Part shown: positions 52,051 to 60,168 of the stretch, in pieces
How positions within the stretch are numbered: position 1 is the stretch's first letter
Layout of the letters: every line of letters starts with the position of its first letter
Assembly (NCBI RefSeq): GCF_007859315.1
Contig: NZ_VOHA01000001.1
Coordinates: 558,001-622,000, forward strand
Length of the DNA: 64,000 nucleotides
Direction: 5' to 3'
Origin: Reyranella sp. CPCC 100927
GTDB taxonomy: Bacteria; Pseudomonadota; Alphaproteobacteria; Reyranellales; Reyranellaceae
The notes under the pieces: model-generated
The model's database searches: none
What the model was told of the DNA's origin: nothing
Seen by the model: only the letters and a program-made list of their open reading frames with translations
Translations under genes and position numbers: made by a program

Positions 52051-52920
52051 TCAATCCACCGCGCGTGGGAAGAGGCCGCGTGGCCGCAAAACCAGCACCA
52101 GCAGGAAGGCGACATGGCCGGCCAGCAGTTGCCAGGCCGGATCGATCTTGGCGCCCACGCTCTGCGCCACGCCCAGGATGACGCCGCCGGCCAGGGTGCC
52201 CCACAGGCTGCCCAGCCCGCCGATAATCACCGCCTCGAACGCGAACAGCAGGCGCGCCGGTCCGACGGCAGGATCGAAATTGGTGCGCACGGCCAGGAAC
52301 ACCGCGGCGATCGATACCACGGCCAGCGCCAGCGCCATGGCCAGCGCGAACAGGTGCCGGTTGTCGACACCGTAGAGACGCGCAGCCTCCGGGTCGTCCG
52401 ACACGGCGCGAAAGGCGCGGCCCACGCGTGTGCGGTAGAGCAGCACCTGGAGGCCGGCGATCACGGCGACGGCGGTGAGGAAGATCAGCAGCGGGAACCA
52501 GCCGACGGCGAGATCCGGACCTAGCCGCAGGCTCGCGATCTCCAAGGCGCCGGCTTGCAGTTTGCGGCTGTCGGCCGAGAAGCCTTCCAACAGCGCGTTC
52601 TGGATGATGATCGACAGCCCGAAGGTCACCAGCAGCGGCGGCAGGATGCCACGATCGAGCGTGCTGTTGAGCAGGCCACGTTGCAGGCCATAGCCCACGG
52701 CGAACATCACCGGCACCACGATCACCAGGCTCTCGATCGGCCCGATGCCGCTCGCCTGTACGGCAACCAGCGCGACATAGGCCGCCAGCACGATCAGATC
52801 GCCGTGCGCGATGTTGACCAGTCGCATGATGCCGAAGATCAGGCTCAGGCCGGCGGCGAACAGGGCATACAGCCCGCCCAGCAGGGTGCCCTGCAGGACC
52901 GTGTCGAGCGCGGCGGTCAT
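52051..52920 (-). CDS. livH: HAAT ABC transporter permease LivH
   Basis: The 289-residue membrane protein has LivH motifs: LGGLYALFAAGLSLIFGIMR, VNIAHGDLIVLAAYVAL, VSDDPEAARLYGVDNRHLFA, EAVIIGGLGSLWGTLAGG. A REP palindrome separates it from livF. With LivM it forms the channel of the transporter encoded behind the hydroquinone genes. Confidence 0.93.
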   Translation of the reverse strand: MTAALDTVLQGTLLGGLYALFAAGLSLIFGIMRLVNIAHGDLIVLAAYVALVAVQASGIGPIESLVIVVPVMFAVGYGLQRGLLNSTLDRGILPPLLVTFGLSIIIQNALLEGFSADSRKLQAGALEIASLRLGPDLAVGWFPLLIFLTAVAVIAGLQVLLYRTRVGRAFRAVSDDPEAARLYGVDNRHLFALAMALALAVVSIAAVFLAVRTNFDPAVGPARLLFAFEAVIIGGLGSLWGTLAGGVILGVAQSVGAKIDPAWQLLAGHVAFLLVLVLRPRGLFPRAVD

Positions 52921-52935
52921 GGATTGCCCCGTACA

Positions 52936-53020
52936 GTCATCCCGAGCGGAGCGAGGGATCTTTTGCAGATGACGCACAGTGCGCCATGGCAGCGAGATTC
53001 CTCGCTGCGCTCGGAATGAC
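52936..53020. repeat. REP-like palindrome, family B copy 3
   Basis: Arms starting GTCATCCCGAGCGGAGCGAG and ending CTGCGCTCGGAATGAC pair with several mismatches. It lies between livF and livH of one operon, as the other two copies also lie between co-oriented genes. Confidence 0.88.
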
Positions 53021-53043
53021 AGTTGCGCACTACCATCTTCTAC

Positions 53044-53745
53044 CTACATCCCGAAGTAAGCCGCGCGGATCTGCTCGCGCGACAGCGCCTTGGGCGTCCC
53101 GGTCAGCGTCACCCGGCCTTCCATGAAGCAGTAGACCCGGTCGGCCACCTGCAGTGCCTGGTTGATGTCCTGCTCGACGACCACGATCGCTGTGCCCTCG
53201 GCGCGGATCGCGGGCAGGGCGGCGTAGAGCTCGCGGATCACGACCGGCGCCAGGCCGAGCGAGACTTCGTCGCACAGCAGCACGTCGGGATTGGTCATCA
53301 GCGCACGGCCGATCGCGGCCATCTGCTGCTGGCCGCCGGACAATGTCGCAGGCGATGCGCGCCGACGCTCGGCCAGGATCGGGAACAGCCGGTAGAGACG
53401 TTCCAGCGACCATGGCCCCTTGCGGCCGACATCGGCGCCCATCCGCAGATTTTCCTCGACGCTGAGCGAGGCGAACAAGCGTCGCCCTTCGAGCACCATG
53501 GCAATGCCACGTGCCACGATGCGGTTGGCCGGCAGGCCGCCGATGGCCTCGTCGCGATGGCGCACGCGATCGGGTTCGGCACCCAGCAAGCCGCAGATCA
53601 CGCGCAGGAACGTCGACTTGCCGGCGCCATTGGCGCCGATGATGGCAATGGTCTCGCCGCGATCGATGGCCACATCGATGCCGAACAGCGCCTGGAAGTC
53701 GCCGTAGAATGCCGTCAGGCCGCGTGTTTCCAGGAGCGGTGCCAT
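53044..53745 (-). CDS. livF: HAAT ABC transporter ATPase LivF
   Basis: The 233-residue ATPase has Walker A GANGAGKST, GIAMVLEGRRLFASLSVEEN, signature LSGGQQQMAAIGRALM, Walker B VLLCDEVSLGLAP and EQD in the H-loop region. Walker B reads CDEVS where most LivF have LDEPS. The ATG shares a base with the livG stop (TGATG). Confidence 0.93.
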   Translation of the reverse strand: MAPLLETRGLTAFYGDFQALFGIDVAIDRGETIAIIGANGAGKSTFLRVICGLLGAEPDRVRHRDEAIGGLPANRIVARGIAMVLEGRRLFASLSVEENLRMGADVGRKGPWSLERLYRLFPILAERRRASPATLSGGQQQMAAIGRALMTNPDVLLCDEVSLGLAPVVIRELYAALPAIRAEGTAIVVVEQDINQALQVADRVYCFMEGRVTLTGTPKALSREQIRAAYFGM

Positions 53746-54476
53746 CACGCGGCATCCTCGTCGATGCCCATGTACACCGACTGCACGCGGGGATCGTTCA
53801 TGACGGCCTGCGGCTCGCCTTCAGCCAAGAGTGCGCCGAAATTGATCACCACCAGACGGCTGACGGCGGCCAGCAGCGCGTGCACGACGTGCTCGATCCA
53901 GATCAGTGATACGCCGTTGCCGTGGATGGTGCGGATCGTCTCGACCAGCGCTTGGCATTCGCCTTCGGTGAGGCCGCCGGCGATCTCGTCCAGCAGCAGC
54001 ACCTTGGGTCCGATCGACAGCGCACGCGCCAGCTCCAACCGCTTGCGTTCCAGCAGGGTGAGCGTACCGGCCAATCGGTTGGCCTTGCCCAGCAGTCCGG
54101 TGGTCTCCAGCACGGCGATGCACGACTCGTGGCACTGCCGCTCCGGTTTGCCGCTGCCGAAGGTGGCGCCGACCAGCACGTTCTCGAACACCGTCATGCC
54201 GCCGAACGGCTGCGGGATCTGGTACGAGCGGCCGATACCCAGGCGGCAGCGTGCCGGCGGCGTCAGACGCGTGATGTCGCGCTCGTCGAACAGGATGCGT
54301 CCGGCACCGGGTGTCAGGCCGCCGGTGATCAGGTTGAACATCGTGCTCTTGCCGGCGCCGTTGGGCCCGATCACACCCAACGCCTCGCCACGCCGCAGGC
54401 TGAACGACAGGTCGTCGATCACCTTCAGCGCGCCGAAGGACTTGGAGACGCCCTCAAGTCGAAGGATCGCGGTCAT
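53745..54476 (-). CDS. livG: HAAT ABC transporter ATPase LivG
   Basis: The 243-residue ATPase has SFGALKVIDDLSFSL, Walker A GPNGAGKST, GRSYQIPQPFGGMTVFENV, a signature degenerate to TLTLLERKRLELARAL, Walker B VLLLDEIAGGLTE and IEHVVHAL. I chose ATG 54476 because GGGGAGG, nine bases upstream, is a good ribosome site; that site is the end of a family A palindrome. Longer starts would translate the repeat. Confidence 0.9.
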   Translation of the reverse strand: MTAILRLEGVSKSFGALKVIDDLSFSLRRGEALGVIGPNGAGKSTMFNLITGGLTPGAGRILFDERDITRLTPPARCRLGIGRSYQIPQPFGGMTVFENVLVGATFGSGKPERQCHESCIAVLETTGLLGKANRLAGTLTLLERKRLELARALSIGPKVLLLDEIAGGLTEGECQALVETIRTIHGNGVSLIWIEHVVHALLAAVSRLVVINFGALLAEGEPQAVMNDPRVQSVYMGIDEDAA

Positions 54477-54485
54477 GATTTTCAT

Positions 54486-54611
54486 CCTCCCCAGCTTTGC
54501 TGGGGAGGTGCCCCGAAGGGGCGGAGGGGAGGCGTGGTGATCTTGGTAACTGAGACCACGTCGGCTCCCCCTCCGGCCTTCGGCCACCTCCCCCACTACG
54601 TGGGGGAGGAA
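54486..54611. repeat. Palindromic repeat, family A copy 3
   Basis: About 126 bp from CCTCCCC to GGGGGAGGAA with internal GGTGCCCCGAAGGGGCGG. It lies between the binding-protein gene and livG and supplies the likely Shine-Dalgarno sequence of livG. Confidence 0.9.
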
Positions 54612-54612
54612 A

Positions 54613-55884
54613 TCACCCGATGGGTTCCATCTTGCCGGCGACCGGGATGTTGGGTGCGGTCTTGTTGTCGGTGATCACCAGGTCGTACTTGAAGGCGCCG
54701 CCGCGGCGCCACTGGCCGCCCACCAGCGGCGTCTTGGCGACGTTCTTCACCGGGCCCGAACCCCAGGCGACCGGGCCGACGATGGTGTCGAGCTTGGTCT
54801 TGGCGATAGCATCCAGCACGCTGGCGCGCTCGCCGGCGCCCTTGGAGCGCTTCATCACGTCCATCGCCACCTCGAACAGCGCGTGCACGAAGCCGATCGG
54901 CTGCGTCCATTGCTTCTTGCTGGCCTGCGTATAGCCGTCGGCAAGCTGCTGGGCGCTGGCACCGGTCAGCGACGACTTGAACGGATGGTGTGGTGTCCAC
55001 CACACCTCGGTCGAGAGGTTGTGGCCGGCGTTGCCCAGGCCCTCGAGCACGACCGGGAACAGCAGCGCCTTGCCGATCGACACCGCCTTGGGCTTGAAGC
55101 CCTGCTGCTGCGCCTGGTTCCAGAACGTCGTGAGGTCGGGCGGAATCACCACGCCGGTGACGACCTCGACGTTGGCCGACTTGAAGGCCGAGATCTGCGC
55201 TGAGAAATTGTCGTTCAGGTTCTGGAAGCGGCCGGGATCGGTGAGCTTGTAGCCGAGCTTGCTCAGCACCGGCGGGAAGCCGCGCTCCTTGTCACCCCAG
55301 GCATTGCCGTCGCCGTCGTTGGGAAACAGGCCGCCCACAGACTTGTTGGTCGGCACTTGGCCCCACATGTTGGTGAAGACGGCAATCACATCCTCCAGGC
55401 CCCAGAAGAAGTGATAGGTGTACTTGAAGCCGGCGTCGGGCTTGCCGCCGCGCGCGAAGAACCAGGGCTGCCACGGCGCCACCGACGACACGCACGGCAC
55501 TTCGTTGACCTCGCACTGGTCGCACACCGGGTTGGTGGTCTCCGGCGTCGAGGCCACCAGCATCAGGTCGACTTGGTCCTTCAGGATCAGGTCGTTGGCC
55601 ACCTCGGCGGCGCGGTTGGGGTTGGACTGGCTGTCCTTGACCAGGATCTCGAGTGCCTGGTTGCGGCCGCCGATCGAGAGGCCTGCCTTGGCCGCCTCGC
55701 GCACGCCGCCGATCACGAAGTTGTCGGCCTCGGCGAATGGCGCCAGCGGTCCGGTCTGCGGGCTGACGTAGCCGATCTTGATGCGTTTGGTCTGGGCGAT
55801 GGCTGGTGCGCCGACGGCGCCGGCCGCGATCAGACCAGCGGCGCCCGTGAGCGCCTGCCGGCGCTTGATGCGTGTCTCCCTCAT
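54613..55884 (-). CDS. HAAT ABC transporter substrate-binding protein
   Basis: The 423-residue protein has a Tat-type signal (KRRQALTGAAGLIAAGAVGA) and a LivK-like fold (KIGYVSPQTGPLAPFAEADN, LEILVKDSQSNPNRAAEVAN, LVASTPETTNPVCDQCE). The paired cysteines VCDQCE and a third in VPCVSS could form a disulfide. It follows the maleylacetate reductase gene by 23 bases, so it probably captures the aromatic precursor of the pathway. The ligand is not identified. Confidence 0.92.
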   Translation of the reverse strand: MRETRIKRRQALTGAAGLIAAGAVGAPAIAQTKRIKIGYVSPQTGPLAPFAEADNFVIGGVREAAKAGLSIGGRNQALEILVKDSQSNPNRAAEVANDLILKDQVDLMLVASTPETTNPVCDQCEVNEVPCVSSVAPWQPWFFARGGKPDAGFKYTYHFFWGLEDVIAVFTNMWGQVPTNKSVGGLFPNDGDGNAWGDKERGFPPVLSKLGYKLTDPGRFQNLNDNFSAQISAFKSANVEVVTGVVIPPDLTTFWNQAQQQGFKPKAVSIGKALLFPVVLEGLGNAGHNLSTEVWWTPHHPFKSSLTGASAQQLADGYTQASKKQWTQPIGFVHALFEVAMDVMKRSKGAGERASVLDAIAKTKLDTIVGPVAWGSGPVKNVAKTPLVGGQWRRGGAFKYDLVITDNKTAPNIPVAGKMEPIG

Positions 55885-55907
55885 GGCTTCCTCCTCGTTA
55901 TGTTTTC

Positions 55908-56972
55908 TTAGACAGACGGCGGCGATCCCACCCAGGCGTTCTGCAGCAACTGGCGGATGGCGGCACGGTCGATGGGACGCGGGTTGGGGTAGGGTGCGCT
56001 GCTGGCAATCTCGGCGGCGCGGTCGAGGTCGGATTCCTGCAAACCGAGCGCGCGCAGGGATGTCGGTGCACCAAGGCGCTGCGCGAGATCATGCAAGCCG
56101 CGCGCGGCGTCTGCGGCGCCGATCGCGTGCGCGATGCTGGCCATCGCAGCAGGCGCTGCGATGCTGTTGTAGGCCGTGGCGTGCGGCAGCACGATGGTGT
56201 GCGTCTCGGCGTGCGGCAGGTTGAACGTGCCGCCCAGCGTGTGGCAGAGCTTGTGGTGCAGCGCCATGCTGACCGCGCCCAGCGAAGCACCGGCGAGCCA
56301 GGCGCCATAGAGCGCATCCGTCCGCGCGGCGAGATCGTCCGGCTTGGCAACAATGGCCGGCAGTGCCGCCGCCAGCGCACGAATGCCTTCCGCTGCCCAC
56401 ATCGACACGATGGGGTTGGCGTCGACGGCGTAGAGCGCCTCCACGCAATGGGCGATGGCGTTCATGCCGCTGGTGGCGGACAGCGTCGCCGGCAGGCTCA
56501 GGGTCAGCGTCGGGTCGTAGATCACGGCGCGCGGCAGCACGCGCGAATCACGGCCCGTCTTCTTCAGACCGCCTTCGGTGAGACCGTAGATCGGCGTCAT
56601 CTCCGATCCGGCATAGGTGGTGGGCACCGCGATGATCGGCAGGCCGCTGTCGAGCGCGACGGCCTTGCCCAGCCCTGTGGTCGAACCGCCGCCCACGGCA
56701 ACGGCGCAATCAGCCTTCAGTCGCTGCGCCTCGGCACGGGCCTCGCGCGCCGCCTCGATCGGCACGTGCATGACGGCCTTGGCGAAAACCCCGGCGCTGC
56801 GCGCGCCGAGATGCCGGGCGACATCCTGCGCCACGGTGACCTGTTCCGGTGTCGACAGCACGAGGGCACGCTCGGCACCCAGCCGTGCCACTTCCTCCGG
56901 CAGATGCGCGAGCGACCCGGCCCCGAACACCACGCGGCCCGGCAACTGGTCGTATGTGAAGGGGGGGATCAT
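55908..56972 (-). CDS. Maleylacetate reductase
   Basis: The 354-residue iron-type alcohol dehydrogenase family protein matches maleylacetate reductases: YDQLPGRVVFGAGSLAHLPE, AVGGGSTTGLGKAVAL, PTTYAGSEMTPIYGLTEGG, and the histidine-rich HHKLCHTLGG and LPHAETHTIVLPH. It reduces maleylacetate to beta-ketoadipate with NAD(P)H. It stands directly behind the semialdehyde dehydrogenase gene, the same order as PnpD-PnpE in p-nitrophenol/hydroquinone pathways. Confidence 0.93.
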   Translation of the reverse strand: MIPPFTYDQLPGRVVFGAGSLAHLPEEVARLGAERALVLSTPEQVTVAQDVARHLGARSAGVFAKAVMHVPIEAAREARAEAQRLKADCAVAVGGGSTTGLGKAVALDSGLPIIAVPTTYAGSEMTPIYGLTEGGLKKTGRDSRVLPRAVIYDPTLTLSLPATLSATSGMNAIAHCVEALYAVDANPIVSMWAAEGIRALAAALPAIVAKPDDLAARTDALYGAWLAGASLGAVSMALHHKLCHTLGGTFNLPHAETHTIVLPHATAYNSIAAPAAMASIAHAIGAADAARGLHDLAQRLGAPTSLRALGLQESDLDRAAEIASSAPYPNPRPIDRAAIRQLLQNAWVGSPPSV

Positions 56973-56977
56973 TGTTC

Positions 56978-57005
56978 ACCCCTCCCCGCTCGCGGGGAGA
57001 GGGGT
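56978..57005. repeat. Short palindrome, family C minimal copy
   Basis: ACCCCTCCCCG and CGGGGAGAGGGGT form a hairpin between the aldehyde dehydrogenase and maleylacetate reductase genes. It is like the copies at 12945 and 58518. Confidence 0.75.
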
Positions 57006-57028
57006 ATGACGTGTGGCGCGCTTCCCGT

Positions 57029-58498
57029 TCATCGCGGGTACCATGGCGGCAGTCGGGCATCGACGTTCACCCACACGGACTTGGCGTCGGTGTAGTCGTG
57101 CATGGCCTCGAAGCCCATCTCGCGGCCGTAGCCCGAGGCCTTGACGCCACCGAAGGGCGAGCCAGGGTTCACGCGCTTGTAGGAATTGATCCACACCATG
57201 CCGGCCTGCATCGCGGCGGCAACGCGATGGGCACGCTGCAGGTTGGTCGTCCACAGGCCGCCGCCCAGGCCGTAGTCCGTGGCGTTGGCGATGCGGATCA
57301 CGTCGTCCTCGTCCTTGAAACGCGTGACGCTGACGAACGGGCCGAACACTTCTTCCATGCAGACGCGGTCCTGCGGCTGTGCCGTCACGACAGTGGGCTT
57401 CACGTAGTAGCCCTTGCTCAGCGCGGTATCGGCGGGCGGCTCGCCGCCGGTCAGGATCTCGCTGCCGGCCTGGTGCGCGATCTTGCAATAGGCCAGCACG
57501 CGGTCGCGATGGCCGGCCGAGGTCAGCGGTCCCATCTCGGTCACCGGGTCGAGCGGGTCGCCGACCCGGATCGAGCTGGCGAGCTTCACGAAGCCGTCCA
57601 GGAACTGATCGGCGATCTTGTCCTGCAACAGCAGGCGGGAGCCCGCGATGCAGGCCTGGCCCTGGTTGTGGAAGATCGCAAACGCCGAGCCGTTGATCGC
57701 GGCCTTCAGGTCGGCGTCGTCGAACACGATGTTGGCGCCCTTGCCGCCCAGCTCCAGCTGCACGCGCTTGAGGTTGCCGGCCGAGGCCTCGACGATCTTG
57801 CGACCGGTCACGGTCGAGCCGGTGAAGGCGATCTTGGCCACGCCGGGATGTTCGGCCAGCCGCTGGCCGGCGGTAGCGCCGTAGCCGGGCACGATATTCA
57901 CCACGCCTTCGGGGAAGCCGACCTCGGCCATCAGCTCGGCGATGCGCAGGGTCGACAGCGGCGTCAGCTCGGCGGGCTTCAGCACCACGGTGTTTCCCGC
58001 CGCCAGCGCCGGACCCATCTTCCAGCTGGTGAACATCAGCGGGAAGTTCCACGGCACGATCTGGCCCACGACCCCCAGCGGTTCGCGCTGTACGTAATTC
58101 AGGAACCCGGCCTCGACCGGCACGACGGAACCCTGCACCTTGTCGGCGATGCCGCCAAAATAGCGGAAGGTCACCGCCGTGCGCGGTACGTCGAGCACGC
58201 GTGCGTCCTTCAGCGGGTGACCGGTGTCGATCGCCTCCAGTCGCGCGAGCGCATCGGCGTTTTCCTCGATCTTGTCGGCAAGCTTCAGCAGCAGTCGGCC
58301 GCGCTCGGCTGCCGGCATGTCGCGCCAGGCCGGGAAGGCCTTGCGCGCGGCCTCGACCGCGCGATCGACGTCGGCCGCTTTCGCTTCCGCCACGTCAGCG
58401 ATCACCGACCCGTCGTGCGGGTTCAGCGTGGCGAACGTGGCGCCATCCTGCGCCGGCACGAAGTCGCCGCCGATGAAGAGCTTGGTCTGGTAGCTCAT
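57029..58498 (-). CDS. 4-hydroxymuconic semialdehyde dehydrogenase (ALDH family)
   Basis: The 489-residue aldehyde dehydrogenase has Asn151 in PWNFPL, the catalytic glutamate Glu249 in QLELGGKGAN and nucleophile Cys283 in HNQGQACIAGSR, plus the EEVFGPFVSVTRF motif. Its place between the hydroquinone dioxygenase and maleylacetate reductase genes assigns it to 4-hydroxymuconic semialdehyde to maleylacetate (PnpD-type). ATG 58498 is preferred; GTG 58510 would add four residues. By sequence alone it could be a betaine-aldehyde-like enzyme. Confidence 0.88.
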   Translation of the reverse strand: MSYQTKLFIGGDFVPAQDGATFATLNPHDGSVIADVAEAKAADVDRAVEAARKAFPAWRDMPAAERGRLLLKLADKIEENADALARLEAIDTGHPLKDARVLDVPRTAVTFRYFGGIADKVQGSVVPVEAGFLNYVQREPLGVVGQIVPWNFPLMFTSWKMGPALAAGNTVVLKPAELTPLSTLRIAELMAEVGFPEGVVNIVPGYGATAGQRLAEHPGVAKIAFTGSTVTGRKIVEASAGNLKRVQLELGGKGANIVFDDADLKAAINGSAFAIFHNQGQACIAGSRLLLQDKIADQFLDGFVKLASSIRVGDPLDPVTEMGPLTSAGHRDRVLAYCKIAHQAGSEILTGGEPPADTALSKGYYVKPTVVTAQPQDRVCMEEVFGPFVSVTRFKDEDDVIRIANATDYGLGGGLWTTNLQRAHRVAAAMQAGMVWINSYKRVNPGSPFGGVKASGYGREMGFEAMHDYTDAKSVWVNVDARLPPWYPR

Positions 58499-58517
58499 CG
58501 CGTTTCTCACTCTTGAT

Positions 58518-58543
58518 CGCCTCTCCCGCGGGCGGGAGAGGCG
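58518..58543. repeat. Short palindrome, family C minimal copy
   Basis: CGCCTCTCCCGC and GCGGGAGAGGCG form a near-perfect hairpin in the 53-base gap between the dioxygenase large subunit and aldehyde dehydrogenase genes. Confidence 0.75.
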
Positions 58544-58551
58544 CGAACGCC

Positions 58552-59535
58552 TCAGAACTTCACCGGCGTGACCGGTGCCTTGCCGCTGGCGATGAGCTCA
58601 GGGATCTTCCCGGAGTTGTTCTCCCATACCAGCAGCATCGAGCGCTTGGCCGAGTAACCCTGGTGGCGGATGTCGGCCGGCATGGCCGCGATGTCGCCGG
58701 CGCGCATGGTGACGTTGGCGCGCAGCGCGCCGGTCTCCTTGTCCTTCACCACCCAGGTGATCTCGTCGGACATCTGCAGGAACCACTCGACGCGGTCGTT
58801 GCCGTGCTCGACCGGCAGGATGAATTCCTCCGACGTCGGGCAGTACAGGCTGTCGCGCACCACCGAGCAGACGCTGGGGTTCCAGGTCACGTCGGAGCGT
58901 GAGAGATAGCCGAACAGGTTGAAGGCGCGCACCTCGTCTTCGAAACCCTTCTCGGCGTGGATCTCGGGCTGGTCCTGCGGCACGTCGGCGAAGTGACGAT
59001 TGACCGGGTAGCCGTTCTGGTCGGTACGGATCGGCGTGTCGCCGGCACAGCCCACCATGCGCTGGGCTGTCACGCGCTGGCGGGAGATGGCATCGACGTT
59101 GCTGCCGTTCTTGCGGCCGTAGGGATTGGCCGTCTCTTCCGGTGCTGCGAACGGGTCGTAACCCTTGTTGGTCCAGTCGTCGAGAATGGCCTTGAAGGTG
59201 GCCATCAGCTCGTCCGACTTGTAGGTCTCGACATAGTCGAGGCCGCCGTTGCGGTAGGCATCGTTGAAGCGGCCGGCGAACATGTCGACCGTGCCGTAGT
59301 GGTTCAGCGTGCCGAACACATGGTCGAAATTGACCGTGCCGTAGAAGAAGTTCCAGGCGACGTCGCGCTGCAGGGCGCGTAAGAAGACATCGGCCGGCAT
59401 CAGGTGGCTGCCCTTGGGCCACTTCACCTTCACGAAGTACTCGTCGCGGCTGAACTCGAACTTGCCCTGCTTGAAGCTGCGGTAGCCGTAGTAGTTGTCC
59501 GGCTCTGAGGCCTGGACGGCGATGGCGCTCGACAT
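58552..59535 (-). CDS. hapD: Hydroquinone 1,2-dioxygenase large subunit
   Basis: The 327-residue protein matches the large subunit (HapD/PnpC2) of the two-component Fe(II) hydroquinone dioxygenase, which cleaves hydroquinone to 4-hydroxymuconic semialdehyde. The sequence VEHGNDRVEWF supplies His244, Asn246 and Glu250, and RHQGYS supplies His291. The spacing (0, +2, +6, +47) agrees with the His-Asn-Glu-His iron ligands I recall for the family structure. It is preceded by GAGGAG and starts 11 bases after the small-subunit stop. Confidence 0.93.
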   Translation of the reverse strand: MSSAIAVQASEPDNYYGYRSFKQGKFEFSRDEYFVKVKWPKGSHLMPADVFLRALQRDVAWNFFYGTVNFDHVFGTLNHYGTVDMFAGRFNDAYRNGGLDYVETYKSDELMATFKAILDDWTNKGYDPFAAPEETANPYGRKNGSNVDAISRQRVTAQRMVGCAGDTPIRTDQNGYPVNRHFADVPQDQPEIHAEKGFEDEVRAFNLFGYLSRSDVTWNPSVCSVVRDSLYCPTSEEFILPVEHGNDRVEWFLQMSDEITWVVKDKETGALRANVTMRAGDIAAMPADIRHQGYSAKRSMLLVWENNSGKIPELIASGKAPVTPVKF

Positions 59536-59546
59536 CGTGGAACTCC

Positions 59547-60053
59547 TCAGATGGACTTGGTTTCGCAGATCTCAGCCCAGCGCTCGACGGTGAGCGGGCC
59601 TTGCACGGTCTGGATGGTGATCACGCCGGGCTTGTCGGCATGGAACTGGTAGGCAGTGCCCTTGGGCAGCAGCGCCATGTGGCCGCGCCGGCACACGATG
59701 CGGCCCATCCTGGCGCCTTCAGGCTCGCCTTTCACCAGCACGGCGCCGTCGCTGCCATCAGGCGCCGACTGACCGGCGCCAATCTTCTGCAGGCGCACCT
59801 CGACAGTACCGTCCATCACCAGCGCGAACTCGTCGTGATCGCAGGTGAACCAGGGTGACGTGCCGTCGGCACGCACGCACTCGATCACGTATTCGAAGTT
59901 CTTCCCGACGGCGATGCGGTCGTATGGTCCGGCCTTCGATGCCACCTCGAAGACGTTCGAGAACACGTAGTTCTTCGGATCATCATTGATGATCTGAATG
60001 CCACCCTTCTGGTAGTCCGCCAGTGAACCGAAGACGGTCTTCACATCGGGCAT
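59547..60053 (-). CDS. hapC: Hydroquinone 1,2-dioxygenase small subunit
   Basis: The 168-residue cupin-like protein (VKTVFGSLADYQKGGIQIIN, PKNYVFSNVFEVASKAGPYD, WFTCDHDEFALVMDGTVEV, RIVCRRGHMALLPKGTAYQF) matches the HapC/PnpC1 subunit. It pairs with the large subunit in an alpha2beta2 enzyme. ATG 60053 has GGGAGG six bases upstream. It is the first catalytic gene of the operon, behind an AraC-type direct-repeat site. Confidence 0.92.
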   Translation of the reverse strand: MPDVKTVFGSLADYQKGGIQIINDDPKNYVFSNVFEVASKAGPYDRIAVGKNFEYVIECVRADGTSPWFTCDHDEFALVMDGTVEVRLQKIGAGQSAPDGSDGAVLVKGEPEGARMGRIVCRRGHMALLPKGTAYQFHADKPGVITIQTVQGPLTVERWAEICETKSI

Positions 60054-60070
60054 GATTGCCTCCCTGGCTC

Positions 60071-60100
60071 TATTGATCTGGCGCCACGCTAGCCGGGCAA
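60071..60100 (-). promoter_or_regulatory. Candidate hapC promoter
   Basis: On the minus strand TTGCCC and TCAATA are separated by 18 bases and lie just upstream of the hapC ribosome site. Both boxes are weak, as expected for an activator-dependent promoter; the direct repeats begin 13 bases upstream of the -35 box. Confidence 0.35.
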
Positions 60101-60112
60101 GGGTCTCGCGGC

Positions 60113-60149
60113 CTGCACGAAACCCGGACGGCTCTGCACGAAATCGCGA
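60113..60149 (-). promoter_or_regulatory. Candidate AraC-type operator (direct repeats)
   Basis: CTGCACGAAACCCGGA (60113) and CTGCACGAAATCGCGA (60134) are direct repeats with start points exactly 21 bases apart, between the AraC gene and hapC. This spacing and position fit an AraC-family activator dimer upstream of the hapC promoter. Confidence 0.6.
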
Positions 60150-60168
60150 AAAAGTCGCGGCGGCGGCG

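Noticed and set aside
51011-52204. livM starting far upstream of the chosen ATG
   Set aside because: The longer frame would overlap livH by about 150 bases with no ribosome site. ATG 52045 directly follows the livH stop codon and fits the family.
53023-54540. 505-codon plus-strand frame opposite livF and livG
   Set aside because: Both minus-strand genes have complete Walker A, signature and Walker B motifs. The opposite frame has none and crosses two repeats.
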